A model generated the notes under the pieces. The model was given only the letters and a program-made list of their open reading frames with translations, was not told the origin of the DNA and searched no databases. DNA of 64,000 nucleotides, from assembly GCA_026417115.1 (NCBI GenBank), contig JAOADW010000049.1, forward strand, positions 44,857-108,856, in the 5' to 3' direction. Every line of letters starts with the position of its first letter. Position 1 is the stretch's first letter. The DNA comes from Rhodocyclaceae bacterium. Its GTDB lineage: Bacteria > Pseudomonadota > Gammaproteobacteria > Burkholderiales > Rhodocyclaceae. Positions 42,542-54,535 of this stretch are shown one piece after another. Position numbers and translations under genes: made by a program.

Positions 42542-42604
42542 GGCATCGAGGGCGGACGAAAAACGCGACGGAAGCGCCTGAGCGCAAGGCTAACGCCGAG
42601 CAGC

Positions 42605-43669
<1,065 letters not shown>

Positions 43670-43771
43670 TCAACAGATGGGCGGCGCTTGACGGGTCCGC
43701 TTGCGCCTTTCCGACTCAGCATATGATACCCTAACGGGCTTTCCACGTTTCGCCCGGACGTTTTCCGATCC

Positions 43772-44059
43772 ATGAGTCTTACTCACTCAGAGGTTGTGCG
43801 CATCGCGCATCTGGCCCGCATCGCCATCACGCCCGCCGAGGCGGAGACGATGCGTCGCGAACTCGAACGCATCCTCGCCTTCGTCGGCGAGCTCGACAAG
43901 GCCGACACCACGGGCATCGAGCCGATGGCGCATGCGATCGACGTCGTGCAAAGGCTGCGCGCAGACGAAATCACCGAGTGCGATCGGCGCGACGAGTTTC
44001 TGGCGCTGGCGCCAGACACCGAAGCCGGCCTCTATCTCGTGCCCAAGGTGATCGAATGA
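43772..44059 (+). CDS. gatC: Asp-tRNA(Asn)/Glu-tRNA(Gln) amidotransferase subunit C
   Basis: [33 protein letters not shown]. Confidence 0.94.
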   Translation: MSLTHSEVVRIAHLARIAITPAEAETMRRELERILAFVGELDKADTTGIEPMAHAIDVVQRLRADEITECDRRDEFLALAPDTEAGLYLVPKVIE

Positions 44060-45519
44060 TCGCCGCCCCGCTTACGGAACTCTCCGCCGCGCTTGCCGAG
44101 AAGCGCATCTCGAGTGTCGAGCTTGTCACGCTTTACCTCGAGCGCATCGAAAAGCTCAACCCCTTGCTCAACGCCTTCATCACCATCGACCGCGAAAAAG
44201 CGCTCACCGCGGCTCAGGCGGCCGATGCGCAACGCGCGCGCGCAAAAGGCGAAGTAGTCTCCCCGCTTTTGGGCATTCCCTTTGCGCACAAGGACATTTT
44301 CTGCGCGAAGGGCTGGCGCACGACCTGCGCTTCCCGCATGTTGGCCAACTTCGTCGCGCCCTACGACGCGCATGTCGTCGAGAAAATGGCCGCCGCAGGC
44401 GTCGTGATGGTCGGCAAAACCAACATGGACGAATTCGCGATGGGCTCCTCGAACGAGACGTCCTATTTCGGGCCAGTCAAAAACCCTTGGAACCTCGATT
44501 GCGTGCCGGGCGGCTCTTCGGGCGGCTCGGCCGCGGCGGTGGCCGCACGCCTCGTTCCCGCCGCGAGCGGCACCGACACCGGCGGCTCCATCCGGCAACC
44601 GGCTGCCCTGTGCGGCATCACGGGTCTGAAGCCCACCTATGGCGTGGTTTCCCGTTTTGGCATGATCGCTTTCGCCTCGAGCCTCGACCAAGGGGGGCCG
44701 ATGGCGCAATCGGCCGCCGATTGCGCGTTGCTGCTCAACGCGATGGCGGGTTTCGATGCGCGTGATTCGACTTCGCTCGACCGCCCCGCCGAGGATTATC
44801 GACGAGAGCTCGACAAGCCCTTGACCGGGCTGCGCATCGGCCTGCCCAAGGAATATTTCGGCGCTGGCCTCGATGCGCGTGTGTCAGCCACCATCACCGA
44901 AGCGCTCGCGGAATTCCGTCGCCTCGGCGCCGATCTCATCGACGTAAGCCTGCCCAATGCAGGGTTGTCGGTGCCTGCCTACTATGTGATCGCGCCTGCC
45001 GAAGCAAGCTCCAATCTCGCGCGCTATGACGGCGTGCGTTATGGCCATCGGGCGCGTGAATACCGCGACCTCATCGAAATGTATGAAAAGACGCGCGCCG
45101 AAGGTTTCGGCGCCGAAGTCAAACGGCGCATCCTGATCGGCACCTATGTGCTTTCCCATGGCTATTACGATGCCTATTACCTGAAGGCGCAAAAAGTCAG
45201 ACGCCTCATCGCCGCCGATTTCTCCGCCGCGTTTGCGTGCTGCGACCTCATCATGGGCCCGACCACGCCCACGCCTGCCTTCCGTTTCGGCGAAAAGAGC
45301 GCCGACCCGGTCGCGATGTATCTTTCCGACATCTATACGATCGCGGCCAACCTCGCCGGCCTTCCCGGCATGTCGATTCCCTGTGGCTTTGTCGACGGTT
45401 TGCCCGTGGGATTGCAAATCATCGGACCGTGGTTCGCAGAAGCCCGCATGCTCAACGCCGCACATCAGTATCAACTCGTCACCGACTGGCACCGACGCAT
45501 TCCTCCCTTGACGCCATGA
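44056..45519 (+). CDS. gatA: Asp-tRNA(Asn)/Glu-tRNA(Gln) amidotransferase subunit A
   Basis: Amidase signature [45 protein letters not shown]. Confidence 0.97.
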   Translation: MIAAPLTELSAALAEKRISSVELVTLYLERIEKLNPLLNAFITIDREKALTAAQAADAQRARAKGEVVSPLLGIPFAHKDIFCAKGWRTTCASRMLANFVAPYDAHVVEKMAAAGVVMVGKTNMDEFAMGSSNETSYFGPVKNPWNLDCVPGGSSGGSAAAVAARLVPAASGTDTGGSIRQPAALCGITGLKPTYGVVSRFGMIAFASSLDQGGPMAQSAADCALLLNAMAGFDARDSTSLDRPAEDYRRELDKPLTGLRIGLPKEYFGAGLDARVSATITEALAEFRRLGADLIDVSLPNAGLSVPAYYVIAPAEASSNLARYDGVRYGHRAREYRDLIEMYEKTRAEGFGAEVKRRILIGTYVLSHGYYDAYYLKAQKVRRLIAADFSAAFACCDLIMGPTTPTPAFRFGEKSADPVAMYLSDIYTIAANLAGLPGMSIPCGFVDGLPVGLQIIGPWFAEARMLNAAHQYQLVTDWHRRIPPLTP

Positions 45520-46319
45520 AACTCGACGATTTACCCGGCATCGCCGAACTCAAGCAACGGCTGGAAGCCCATCCCCTCTATGCCGAGGTGCGCTCGCTCG
45601 CGGATTTGCGCTGCTTCATGGCGCACCATGTCTTTTCGGTTTGGGATTTCATGTCGCTCCTCAAATACCTGCAAAACGCCATTGCGCCGACGGCCGTCCC
45701 CTGGCTGCCCACCGGCGAGCGCGAAGCCACGCGTCTGCAGCGTTACATCAACGAGATCGTGCTCGGGGAGGAATGCGACGAGGGTCTGCCCGACGAGCAA
45801 GGCCAGCCGGTCTATGTCAGCCATTTCGATCTCTATCTCGGGGCGATGGAGGAGGTGGGCGCGGACACGAAACCGGTGCGCACGTTCCTTGCGACTCTGC
45901 GTGCGCATGGCTTGGCCGCAGCGCTCGAGCGCCCCGAAGTGCCCGCGCCGGCGCGTCGCTTCATGGCGCAGACTTTCCGCTTTCTCGACAGCCATGAGCC
46001 GCATCGCGTCGCAGCCGCCTTCTCGCTCGGTCGCGAACAAATCATTCCTGGCATGTTCCGGGCGATTCTGGCCGAATTCGGCATCGACAAAGCGCAGGCG
46101 CCCCTTTTTCATTATTACATCGAACGTCATATCCATCTCGACGACGAGGTGCATGGTCCGCTTTCGCTTGCGCTCATGCAGCACTTATGCGGCGAGAACG
46201 AAACGAAGCGCATAGAGGCCATCGAAGCGGGCCGGCTGGCCATCGAAGCGCGCATCGAGTTCTGGCATGGCGTGCGCGCCGCCTTGCCCTCACGACACCT
46301 GCACGAGGGGATGAGATGA
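45516..46319 (+). CDS. DUF3050 family protein (heme-oxygenase-like fold)
   Basis: [73 protein letters not shown] overlaps with gatA and gatB. Confidence 0.78.
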   Translation: MKLDDLPGIAELKQRLEAHPLYAEVRSLADLRCFMAHHVFSVWDFMSLLKYLQNAIAPTAVPWLPTGEREATRLQRYINEIVLGEECDEGLPDEQGQPVYVSHFDLYLGAMEEVGADTKPVRTFLATLRAHGLAAALERPEVPAPARRFMAQTFRFLDSHEPHRVAAAFSLGREQIIPGMFRAILAEFGIDKAQAPLFHYYIERHIHLDDEVHGPLSLALMQHLCGENETKRIEAIEAGRLAIEARIEFWHGVRAALPSRHLHEGMR

Positions 46320-47752
46320 GCTGGGAAGTGGTGATCGGGCTGGAAACGCACGTCCAGCTCAAAACGCAAGCGAAGATCTTCTCGGGCGCGGCGACTGCCT
46401 TCGGCGCGGAGCCAAACCGTCAGGCCTGCGCGATCGACATCGCCTTACCCGGCGTATTGCCCGTCTTGAATCGCGCTGCCGTGGTCTGCGCGATCAAATT
46501 CGGCCTGGCTGTCGGCGGCCACATCGCGCCGCGCTCGGTCTTCGCGCGCAAGAATTACTTCTATCCCGATCTGCCCAAAGGGTATCAGATCAGTCAATAC
46601 GAAACGCCGGTGATCTCCGGCGGCAGGATCGTCTTCACCCTGGGCGAGCAGGAAAAAACCGTGCGGCTCATCCGCGCCCATCTCGAAGAAGACGCCGGCA
46701 AATCCCTGCACGAGGATTTCCACGGCAAAACCGGCATCGACCTCAACCGCGCCGGCACGCCGCTTCTGGAAGTGGTCTCGGAGCCCGACATGCGTTCCGC
46801 CAGCGAGGCCGTGGCTTTCGCCAAGGCCCTGCACGCACTCGTCGTATGGCTCGGCATCTGCGACGGCAACATGCAGGAAGGCAGTTTCCGCATCGACGCC
46901 AACGTCTCCGTGCGTCGGCCGGGAGAGCCCCTGGGTACGCGGCGCGAAATCAAGAATCTCAATTCGTTCCGCTTCTTGCAGCAGGCGATCGAGTATGAAG
47001 TCGGCTGGCAGATCGCGGAGCTCGAAGAAGGCCGGGCGATCGAACAGACGACAGTGCTCTTCGACCCCGCCTCCGGCGTCACCCGCGCGATGCGCAGCAA
47101 GGAAGAGGCGCACGACTACCGGTATTTCCCTGATCCCGATCTCTTGCCGCTGGAGATTTCCCCCGCCTGGATCGCGCAGATCGCTGCCGAGATGCCGGAA
47201 CTCCCCGACGCCATGCGCACGCGCTTCATGCACGCCTATGGCTTGCCAGCCTATGACGCGGGCGTGCTCACGAGCAGCCTCGCGCTCGCGCGTTTCTTCG
47301 AACAAACGGTGGCCGCCGCCGGCGCTGCGAACGCCAAGGCCGTGGCCAACTGGATCATGGGCGAAGTGGCCGCGCGCCTCAATCGCGAGGAAAAAACGAT
47401 CGAGGCCTGCCCGCTGACGCCCAACCAACTTGCAAGCCTCATTCGACGCATCGCCGATGGCACGCTCTCCTCGAAGCTCGCCAAGCAAGTGTTCGAGGCG
47501 CTCTGGATGGGCGAAGGCGAAAATGCCGATGCGATCATCGAGGCGCGGGGGTGGAAACAGGTATCCGACACGACGCTGATCGAACCCCTGCTGGAAGAGG
47601 CGATCGCCCGCAATCCCAAATCCGTCGAGGAATTCCGCGCCGGCAAAGAAAAGGCTCTCAATGCGCTCGTCGGCCAGGTCATGAAGGCAAGCGGCGGGCG
47701 CGCCAATCCACAGCAAGTGGCGGAGCTTTTGCGCAAGAAGCTCAGCGGGTAA
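46316..47752 (+). CDS. gatB: Asp-tRNA(Asn)/Glu-tRNA(Gln) amidotransferase subunit B
   Basis: [51 protein letters not shown]. Confidence 0.97.
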   Translation: MSWEVVIGLETHVQLKTQAKIFSGAATAFGAEPNRQACAIDIALPGVLPVLNRAAVVCAIKFGLAVGGHIAPRSVFARKNYFYPDLPKGYQISQYETPVISGGRIVFTLGEQEKTVRLIRAHLEEDAGKSLHEDFHGKTGIDLNRAGTPLLEVVSEPDMRSASEAVAFAKALHALVVWLGICDGNMQEGSFRIDANVSVRRPGEPLGTRREIKNLNSFRFLQQAIEYEVGWQIAELEEGRAIEQTTVLFDPASGVTRAMRSKEEAHDYRYFPDPDLLPLEISPAWIAQIAAEMPELPDAMRTRFMHAYGLPAYDAGVLTSSLALARFFEQTVAAAGAANAKAVANWIMGEVAARLNREEKTIEACPLTPNQLASLIRRIADGTLSSKLAKQVFEALWMGEGENADAIIEARGWKQVSDTTLIEPLLEEAIARNPKSVEEFRAGKEKALNALVGQVMKASGGRANPQQVAELLRKKLSG

Positions 47753-48377
47753 AGCTAGGGCGGCTTTTGAGCTCGCGAAAGCGCGCTTTTTCCTCCTCGA
47801 AGCGCCGTTTGACCGCCTCGATCTCGTTTTCCGTGCGCGCGATGACGGCGCGCAAGGCGTCGATCTCGGCCTCGTAGTCGGCGAGCTGCTTGGCCATGGC
47901 CGGCGGTATGGGTTTCCCCGCCAACGCCCCCTTCTCTTCGTTTTGCTTTTGGTAAGCCACTTCGACGGCGGCAAGGCGTTCGCGCGCCTCATCCAGCGTG
48001 CGCTGATGCGCGGCCAGCCGCCGTTTCTGGAGGCGATCGATCTCCTCTACGCTTGCATAGCTCGCCAACAACGCATGATCGCGTCGCCGCTGCTCCTCCG
48101 CGCGCTGTGCTTCTTCCTTGCGTTTGGCTTCTTCGGCCAGACGGCGCTCGCGCTCTTCGGGCGGCGGAGGCGGCTCGAGTTCGCGCTTGATTCGGCCACC
48201 CTTCTCGTAGATGACGCGCGCCTTGTCGAGACAGACGAGGGGCGCGGGGTCGCCGCAAATGCGCTTGCCTTGGACGAAGCAGCACGTGACCTCGGCCTGC
48301 GCGCTCAGGGAAAGGCAGGCAAGCAGCGGCCAGACGAGCTTGGGGGGGATCTGCAAGCTTGAGCGCGCAAGGTGCAT
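47742..48377 (-). CDS. Hypothetical secreted coiled-coil protein
   Basis: Signal peptide, [18 protein letters not shown], charged [25 protein letters not shown] coiled coil. Confidence 0.7.
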   Translation of the reverse strand: MHLARSSLQIPPKLVWPLLACLSLSAQAEVTCCFVQGKRICGDPAPLVCLDKARVIYEKGGRIKRELEPPPPPEERERRLAEEAKRKEEAQRAEEQRRRDHALLASYASVEEIDRLQKRRLAAHQRTLDEARERLAAVEVAYQKQNEEKGALAGKPIPPAMAKQLADYEAEIDALRAVIARTENEIEAVKRRFEEEKARFRELKSRPSFTR

Positions 48378-48465
48378 CCTTCCGCTTCGTCCCTCGCCGC
48401 CTGGTGCGGCGGGCGCACCGCTTTCTTCGCTCTGCCGTCTTGGGCAGGCTTTCTTCAGGATTGCC

Positions 48466-49125
48466 TTAGCCAGAACCGACTCCGTAGTCATGTCGATACC
48501 GCTCGACGGCGGTGCGCTGAGCGCGCAGCTCTGGCATGTCGGCCAGATAGTCGAGCAGATCGGTGAGGCGCGCGATCGCAAACACCGGCAGGCCATGTTC
48601 ACGCTCGATTTCTTGGGTCGCCGACTCATGGCCGACGCCGCGCTCCTCGCGATCGAGCGCCACCGCCACGCCGCAAGGCGTGGCGCCTTGTGCGCGAATG
48701 ATCTCGATGGCGGCGCGGATCGAGGTGCCCGCGGAAATCACGTCGTCGACGATCAGCACGCGGCCGCGCAAAGGCGCGCCGATCAAAAGTCCCCCTTCGC
48801 CGTGATCCTTCGCTTCCTTGCGATTGAAGGCGAAGGGCTTGTTCGCTCCGCGTTCCGCAAGCTTGATCGCGACCGCCACGACGAGCGGTATGCCTTTGTA
48901 GGCGGGGCCAAACAGCATATCGAAAGGCGCCCCTGCGGCGAGGATGCGCCGCGCATAAAAGTCGCCGAGGCGCGCGATGGCCGCGCCATCGTCGAAGAGG
49001 CCTGCATTGAAGAAATAAGGGCTCATGCGCCCGGCCTTCGTCTTGAATTCGCCAAAGCGCAAGACGTTCTTTTCGCGCGCGAACGCGAGGAATTCACGCG
49101 CCAAGTTAGAATCGACGGCGTTCAT
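48466..49125 (-). CDS. pyrE: Orotate phosphoribosyltransferase
   Basis: [25 protein letters not shown] motif [13 protein letters not shown]. Confidence 0.96.
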   Translation of the reverse strand: MNAVDSNLAREFLAFAREKNVLRFGEFKTKAGRMSPYFFNAGLFDDGAAIARLGDFYARRILAAGAPFDMLFGPAYKGIPLVVAVAIKLAERGANKPFAFNRKEAKDHGEGGLLIGAPLRGRVLIVDDVISAGTSIRAAIEIIRAQGATPCGVAVALDREERGVGHESATQEIEREHGLPVFAIARLTDLLDYLADMPELRAQRTAVERYRHDYGVGSG

Positions 49126-49139
49126 ACCATCCCGATTCT

Positions 49140-49937
49140 ATGCTCAAAATCGCCACCTTCAACGCAAACGGCATCCGTTCGGCGTTTGCCAAGGGCTTCG
49201 CCGACTGGCTGGCGAGCGCCTCGCTGGACATCCTCTGCGTGCAAGAGCTTAAGGCGCAAGAAAAGGATCTCCCTCGGCACGCAAGCCGTCTCGACGGCAT
49301 GGAAGGGTATTTTCACTGCGCCGAAAAAAAGGGCTATAGCGGGGTTGCCCTCTATGCGCGGCGCGCGCCGACGACGATCCGCTCAGGAATCGGCATTCCC
49401 GAATTCGACGCCGAAGGGCGTTTTTTGCGCGCCGATTGGCCGCGCCTCGCGGTGATCTCGCTTTATGTGCCTTCTGGCTCTGCCTCGGAAGAACGACAGG
49501 CCGCCAAGTTCCGTTTCATGGATCAGTTCTACCCCGTGCTCGGGGCGCTCTGGCAGGAAGCCCAGCAGACGGGGCGCGAGATCCTGATCTGCGCCGACTG
49601 GAACATCGCCCCCACGGAGAAAGATCTCAAGAACTGGCGCTCGAACCAGAAAAACTCGGGCTTCTTGCCCGAAGAGCGGGCATGGATCCGCGCCGTCACC
49701 AGCGAGATCGGCTGGGTCGACGTCTTCCGGCGGTTGCATCCCGACGCAGAAGGCGAGGGATATACCTGGTGGTCCAATCGCGGCCAGGCCTGGGCCAAAA
49801 ACGTCGGCTGGCGCATCGATTATCAGCTCGCCACCCCAGCCTTGGCAAGCAAGGCCAAAGCAGCCTATGTCTATAAGGAGAAGCGCTTTTCCGACCATGC
49901 GCCTCTGATCATCACCTATGATTGGACGCTTTCCTGA
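49140..49937 (+). CDS. xth: Exodeoxyribonuclease III
   Basis: LKIATFNANGIRSA; CVQELKAQE; CADWNIAPTEKDLKN; SDHAPLI. Confidence 0.94.
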   Translation: MLKIATFNANGIRSAFAKGFADWLASASLDILCVQELKAQEKDLPRHASRLDGMEGYFHCAEKKGYSGVALYARRAPTTIRSGIGIPEFDAEGRFLRADWPRLAVISLYVPSGSASEERQAAKFRFMDQFYPVLGALWQEAQQTGREILICADWNIAPTEKDLKNWRSNQKNSGFLPEERAWIRAVTSEIGWVDVFRRLHPDAEGEGYTWWSNRGQAWAKNVGWRIDYQLATPALASKAKAAYVYKEKRFSDHAPLIITYDWTLS

Positions 49938-49988
49938 TTTATGCGAGAATGAACGCGTCGAAAAACGACTTTCATCGAGGAGTCCGCC

Positions 49989-50309
49989 ATGCCTGAAACC
50001 ACCCCGCAAGATCTTGCGAGCAAGGAAAAGCTGATCAATGACTTCAAGGTCGTCGTCGCCGACGCCGAAGAGTTGCTGCGCGCAACCGCCGCACAGGCGG
50101 GCGAAAAAGCCAGCGAATTGCGTGCGAAGCTGGAGCGGCACCTTGCCGATGCGAAGGCACGGCTTGCCGACGCGGAAGCCGCCCTCGTCGACCAAGCAAG
50201 ACGCATCGGCCGCGCTGCCGACGATTACGTCCATGAAAATCCTTGGGGCGCCGTCGGCATCGCCGCGGGCATCGGCTTTCTCGTCGGCCTCTTGATTGGC
50301 CGCCGCTGA
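49989..50309 (+). CDS. DUF883/YqjD/ElaB family membrane-anchored protein
   Basis: KLINDFKVVVADAEELLRATAAQAGEKASELRAKLERHLADAK...DDYVHENPWGAVGIAAGIGFLVGLLIGRR. Confidence 0.9.
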   Translation: MPETTPQDLASKEKLINDFKVVVADAEELLRATAAQAGEKASELRAKLERHLADAKARLADAEAALVDQARRIGRAADDYVHENPWGAVGIAAGIGFLVGLLIGRR

Positions 50310-50346
50310 TCCAGCCACGCGCAGAAATCCAGCCAGGCCGCTGTGA

Positions 50347-50575
50347 GCTTTCGCGTGCATGCGGAAAGCAAAAGGCGGCAAGGTGCTCGGAAAACCCTGA
50401 AAAACCGTGGCGAGCGGCTTATGGGCAAGCCGCCGGGTGCTTAGCGACCGAGACATCACCAGAGGATAGGCGAGGGAGCGAGCACCGCGCCACGCAGCCA
50501 TCCGGCGGCACAGCAGGTTATGCAGAGGTTTCCGAGGGGCACTGGCGGCGGGTGATCGGGCGAGATTTCGCATAA
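50347..50575. other. Structured intergenic region of unknown function (hairpins and long-range inverted repeats)
   Basis: Hairpin GCTTTC...GAAAGC (50347-50369); 8-bp inverted repeat GGTGCTCG (50382-50389)/CGAGCACC (50479-50486) enclosing hairpin CGGCTT-ATGGGC-AAGCCG; TTATGC...GCATAA further downstream. Confidence 0.4.
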
Positions 50576-50593
50576 GACAGGAAACGCAGCAAG

Positions 50594-51001
50594 ATGGCGT
50601 CTGCACGGCTTCTTTCGTCGCTGCGCGCATTCGTCGCCACGGGTGTCGCGATCCTCGCGACACGCCTGGCGCTGCTGCGCGTCGAGGCGGAAGAAGAAAT
50701 CTGGCGACTCTCCAGCCTGCTTTTGTGGAGTGTCACGGCCCTGATCGCCAGTCTTTTCGGGCTTTTGTTCTTCGCCCTCCTGATCACCGTGCTGCTCTGG
50801 GAAAGCCAGCGCTTACTTGCACTGAGCGTCTTCACTGTGCTTTTCTGGTCGTTGGCCGCCCTCGCTTTCGCGCAGGCGCGTCGCCGCGCGCGACAGGAAT
50901 CCCGCCTGTTCGCCGCAAGCCTTTCCGAGCTCAAACGGGACGCCGAGGCGCTGGCCGGGGATCACGCGCAGAACGGGGAAGATGCCCGTGCGAGAACGTG
51001 A
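50594..51001 (+). CDS. YqjE / phage-holin-III-like membrane protein
   Basis: Small protein with two TM segments; position after YqjD-like gene. Confidence 0.75.
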   Translation: MASARLLSSLRAFVATGVAILATRLALLRVEAEEEIWRLSSLLLWSVTALIASLFGLLFFALLITVLLWESQRLLALSVFTVLFWSLAALAFAQARRRARQESRLFAASLSELKRDAEALAGDHAQNGEDARART

Positions 51002-51299
51002 GATCGAGCTTGCATTGCGACGCGAAAGGCTCTGCTGGACGGCTGCCGCCCAGCGCGAGGCGCTTTCCCGGCACCTCGAAGCCTTGCAGCCTCTCTTGAA
51101 CGGCGCGGATCGGATCATCGCAGCCGCCGTCTGGGTCAAGCGCCGGCCAGAGCTCATCGTCGGCCTCCTCGCGTTGCTCGCCATGAGCAGCCGTAAAACG
51201 CGGGCGTTTCTCTGGCGTTGGGGCAAACGCGGCTTCTTCTTCTGGCAATTGCTACATAGCCAGCGGGCGCAATGGAGCGGGATCTGGCGCGAACGATGA
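50982..51299 (+). CDS. YqjK-like small protein
   Basis: REIELALRRERLCWTAAAQREALSRHLEAL...ADRIIAAAVWVKRRPELIVGLLALLAM. Confidence 0.65.
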   Translation: MPVREREIELALRRERLCWTAAAQREALSRHLEALQPLLNGADRIIAAAVWVKRRPELIVGLLALLAMSSRKTRAFLWRWGKRGFFFWQLLHSQRAQWSGIWRER

Positions 51300-51610
51300 G
51301 GACGGCCTTGAGCGTAAGATGGCTGCCGGCCAAATGGTTGGCCGTGCAGCGCCGCGAGCGCGATCGCATCCTCGCCGAGCTTTCCGAGATCAAGGGCTTG
51401 CTGCCTTTATTGATGCGGCAGCGCAACGGTGGCCGCTGGAGCGCGTCCGAGCGCGCGCAACTGCGGCGCACGCTGGCCGCACTCGCCTCTCTCTCACCCT
51501 ACCTCGCGCTCCTGGCGCTGCCGGGGTCGGTGGTGCTGCTGCCGCTTTACGCCTGGTGGCTCGACCGCCGTCGCAAGCCGCGTTTCACAAGCCCAGACAC
51601 AGATACTTGA
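51272..51610 (+). CDS. Hypothetical small protein with hydrophobic C-terminal segment
   Basis: Overlaps YqjK-like gene by 28 nt; LAALASLSPYLALLALPGSVVLLPLYAWWLDRRR. Confidence 0.55.
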   Translation: MERDLARTMRTALSVRWLPAKWLAVQRRERDRILAELSEIKGLLPLLMRQRNGGRWSASERAQLRRTLAALASLSPYLALLALPGSVVLLPLYAWWLDRRRKPRFTSPDTDT

Positions 51611-53042
51611 TCTCGAGGAATTCCTCGATGCCATACTTCGAGCCCTCGCGGCCGATGCCCGATTGCTTGACGCCGCCAAATGGCGCCATCTCGTTCGCGA
51701 TGAGGCCGACATTGACGCCGATCATGCCGTATTCGAGTGCTTCCGCGACGCGGAAGACGCGAGCGAGATCGCGCGCGTAGAAATAGCCTGCCAGGCCATA
51801 GTCGGTGGCGTTGGCAAGACGCACGGCCTCTGCTTCGTCTTTGAATTTCAAAAGCGGCGCCACGGGCCCGAAGGTTTCTTCCCGGCAACAGAGCATCTCC
51901 GGCGTGACATCGGCAAGCACCGTCGGCTCATAAAAGGTGCCGCCCAGGGAATGGCGCTTGCCGCCCGCGAGCACCCGCGCGCCCTTGGCGACGGCGTCCG
52001 CCACATGCGCCTCGACCTTGGCGAGCGCTTGCTCATCGATCAACGGCCCTTGCTGGACGCCCGTCTGATCGCCTGGGCCCACCTTGAGGCTCGCCACTTT
52101 CGCGGCGAACGCCTGCGCAAACGCTTCATAGACGCCCTCCTGGATCAGCAGCCGATTGGCGCAAATACAGGTTTGGCCGCTGTTGCGGTATTTCGAAGTC
52201 ATCGCGCCCTCGACCGCGGCATTGACGTCGGCATCGTCGAAGACGATGAAGGGCGCATTGCCGCCCAACTCGAGCGAAACCTTCTTCAGCGTCGGCGCGC
52301 ATTGCGCCATCAAGCGCTTGCCCACCTCCGTCGACCCCGTGAATGACAGCTTGCGCACGCTCGGATGGCTCGTCAGTTCCTCGCCGACTGCGGGCACGTT
52401 CTGCGCCGAACTGGTCACGACATTGAACACACCCGCAGGGATGCCGGCGCGCTCGGCGAGATAGGCAAGCGCCAATGCCGACAGGGGCGTCTGTTCGGCT
52501 GGCTTCACCACCACCGTGCAGCCGGCCGCAAGCGCGGGCGCCACCTTGCGCGTGATCATCGCAGACGGAAAATTCCAAGGCGTGATGGCAGCGACGACGC
52601 CGATGGGCTGTTTGAGCACGATCAGCCGTTGTGTGGCCACAGGCGCGGGAATCACATCGCCATAGACGCGCTTGCCTTCTTCCGCAAACCATTCGACGAA
52701 ATTGGCACCATAGAGTACTTCGCCCTTCGCCTCGGTAAGCGGCTTGCCTTGTTCTAGAGTGAGGATGCGTGCGAGATCGTCGGCATGGGCGACGATCGCC
52801 TCATACCAGCGGCGCAGGATGCGACTCCGTTCCTTGGCGGTCAGCGCCCGCCAGGCGGGCCAAGCGGCTTCGGCCGCGGCGATCGCGGCGCGCGCATCGT
52901 CCCGATTCATGTCGGGCACGCGCGCGATGACTTCCCGCGTGGCCGGATTGCGGATCTCCACGCGCGCGCCGCTTTGCGCGCCACACCAGCGGCCATTCAG
53001 ATAGGCGTCTTCTTTGAGCAGGTTCGAATCATTCAATTGCAT
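51585..53042 (-). CDS. gabD: Succinate-semialdehyde dehydrogenase (NADP+) family aldehyde dehydrogenase
   Basis: ITPWNFPSAMITRKVAPALAAGCTVVVKPAEQTPLSA; SLELGGNAPFIVFDDADV; RNSGQTCICANRLLIQ. Confidence 0.93.
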   Translation of the reverse strand: MQLNDSNLLKEDAYLNGRWCGAQSGARVEIRNPATREVIARVPDMNRDDARAAIAAAEAAWPAWRALTAKERSRILRRWYEAIVAHADDLARILTLEQGKPLTEAKGEVLYGANFVEWFAEEGKRVYGDVIPAPVATQRLIVLKQPIGVVAAITPWNFPSAMITRKVAPALAAGCTVVVKPAEQTPLSALALAYLAERAGIPAGVFNVVTSSAQNVPAVGEELTSHPSVRKLSFTGSTEVGKRLMAQCAPTLKKVSLELGGNAPFIVFDDADVNAAVEGAMTSKYRNSGQTCICANRLLIQEGVYEAFAQAFAAKVASLKVGPGDQTGVQQGPLIDEQALAKVEAHVADAVAKGARVLAGGKRHSLGGTFYEPTVLADVTPEMLCCREETFGPVAPLLKFKDEAEAVRLANATDYGLAGYFYARDLARVFRVAEALEYGMIGVNVGLIANEMAPFGGVKQSGIGREGSKYGIEEFLEIKYLCLGL

Positions 53043-53100
53043 GGTCCACTTCCCCCTGTTCGAAGCCTGATGCGCAGTCTAACCGATTACCATCGCCGCC

Positions 53101-53580
53101 ATGCGCATCGTCGTGGCGATCCTGGGTCTTCTTCTCGCCGGCTGCGGCGCGCTCGTCGTCACGCCGCCCGCGCCGGCTGCGCGCGAAAAAGCGCCTCGCG
53201 ATCCGCGCGCCCATGAAGTCGTCCTCTATGCGCTCTCCCTCGTCGATATCGGCTACCGCTTCGGCGGCAAAAACCCATCGGCTGGTCTCGACTGCAGCGG
53301 TATGGTGAGTTATGTGTTCGAGCGCGCCGCCAACATGAAGCTCGTGGGATCGGCCGCCGAGATCGCGCGTAAGGGTCGCCCCATCGAGCGCGAGGGCCTC
53401 GAGCCGGGCGATTTGGTCTTTTTCGATACGCGCGGCGGCCCCCATACGCATGTCGGCATCTATGTGGGCGACAAACGTTTCGTGCATGCCCCTTCCGAGA
53501 ACGGCCGCGTGCGCATCGATCGGCTCGATGACGGCTGGTTCGCCAGCCGCTTCACCGAAGCGCGTACTTACTTCGATTGA
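53101..53580 (+). CDS. NlpC/P60 family lipoprotein endopeptidase
   Basis: LLAGCG lipobox; GLDCSGMVSYVFE; GDLVFFDTRGGPHTHVGIYVGDKRFVHAP. Confidence 0.92.
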   Translation: MRIVVAILGLLLAGCGALVVTPPAPAAREKAPRDPRAHEVVLYALSLVDIGYRFGGKNPSAGLDCSGMVSYVFERAANMKLVGSAAEIARKGRPIEREGLEPGDLVFFDTRGGPHTHVGIYVGDKRFVHAPSENGRVRIDRLDDGWFASRFTEARTYFD

Positions 53581-54002
53581 GTAGGCGCCGCCTTGAGCGA
53601 AACCCGCGCCACCGGGTAGCGGGTTCCACAGGGAAGACAAAAGGCCCTGGGCCTCTTGAGCGCTTCATTGCGCCAGACGGCAGCAAGCCAAAACAGCCAG
53701 CCCGTAGCGGCGCCCGCCAGCAGGCAAAAGACGAGCGCGAGGGCGAAGAAATGCGGGCCAAAGGCGAAGGGTAAAGCCGCGCAGGCGCCCGCCGCGGCTC
53801 CAAGCAGCGCAAAGCGCCATGCCTGCCACCAGCCGCGACGGCACGCATAATAGAGCAGAGGCAGGCCACCGCCGATGACGCCGAAAAATACCCAGCCCGG
53901 CCCCCAACCTCGCACGAAGGTATCTTCCCAGAAACCCGATGCGTGCAGCAGGAAAGCCAAGGCCAGCGCTAGCACGATCAAGACGAGCAGAACACGCCGC
54001 AT
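53568..54002 (-). CDS. Hypothetical multi-TM membrane protein
   Basis: Several hydrophobic helices; C-terminal AFCLPCGTRYPVARVSL. Confidence 0.6.
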   Translation of the reverse strand: MRRVLLVLIVLALALAFLLHASGFWEDTFVRGWGPGWVFFGVIGGGLPLLYYACRRGWWQAWRFALLGAAAGACAALPFAFGPHFFALALVFCLLAGAATGWLFWLAAVWRNEALKRPRAFCLPCGTRYPVARVSLKAAPTQSK

Positions 54003-54086
54003 CGAAACCCTCCTCGTCCACCCTCTCGCGGGGCGGTGGCATCATTGTGCCGTCGGCACGCGCGATGATCAAGCGCCTCCCCGCCT

Positions 54087-54470
54087 TCAGTAAGCAGGCA
54101 CGGCAATCCACGGCGTCGGGCACGTCGCCACCGTCGGATAATAAGCGCGATAAGGCTCGCAATAATACCAATAACGGGTGGGCGGAGGCGGGGGTGGGCT
54201 CGCCACGAGCGGCGAGATCACGACCGGCGGCGGCTTCGGGGTGGAAAGCGAAATCACCACGCTCCCCAGCGCCAGGCCGGCCGCCGTACCCCAGGCCCAT
54301 CGCTGCCAATGCCCAGGGGGGTGATGGAGATGATGCGGGGGACGTTCGCTGAACATCGGCGACGGTGGACGGTAAGTATCGCGGTGACGCCAATCGTGTG
54401 CAAAAGAGACAGACGAGGCTGTCAGCAGCGCAGCCATCAGGGCAAACGAGACGAAACGTCGCATGGTCAT
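54087..54470 (-). CDS. Hypothetical secreted/His- and Pro-rich protein
   Basis: Signal peptide MTMRRFVSFALMAALLTASSVSFAH; PPHHLHHPPGHWQRW; YWYYCEPYRAYYPTVATCPTPW. Confidence 0.6.
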   Translation of the reverse strand: MTMRRFVSFALMAALLTASSVSFAHDWRHRDTYRPPSPMFSERPPHHLHHPPGHWQRWAWGTAAGLALGSVVISLSTPKPPPVVISPLVASPPPPPPTRYWYYCEPYRAYYPTVATCPTPWIAVPAY

Positions 54471-54535
54471 CCCCTCCATGCCTGCTTCAACGTTCGCCGC
54501 GGCCGTGCTGCCGACACGACTTTTGTAAGGATTTG

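Noticed and set aside
46445-47992. 515-aa minus-strand ORF antisense to gatB
   Set aside because: Shadow ORF opposite a certain gene.
50310-50593. RNase P RNA, SRP RNA, tmRNA or 6S RNA in the structured gap
   Set aside because: Hallmark sequences (GAGGAAAGTCCGGGC; GGTCCGGAAGGAAGCAGCC) are absent; left as unknown.
49383-50663. 426-aa minus-strand ORF across xth and the 50.3-50.6 kb gap, considered as a transposase remnant
   Set aside because: No transposase motif; overlaps xth and YqjD-like genes.
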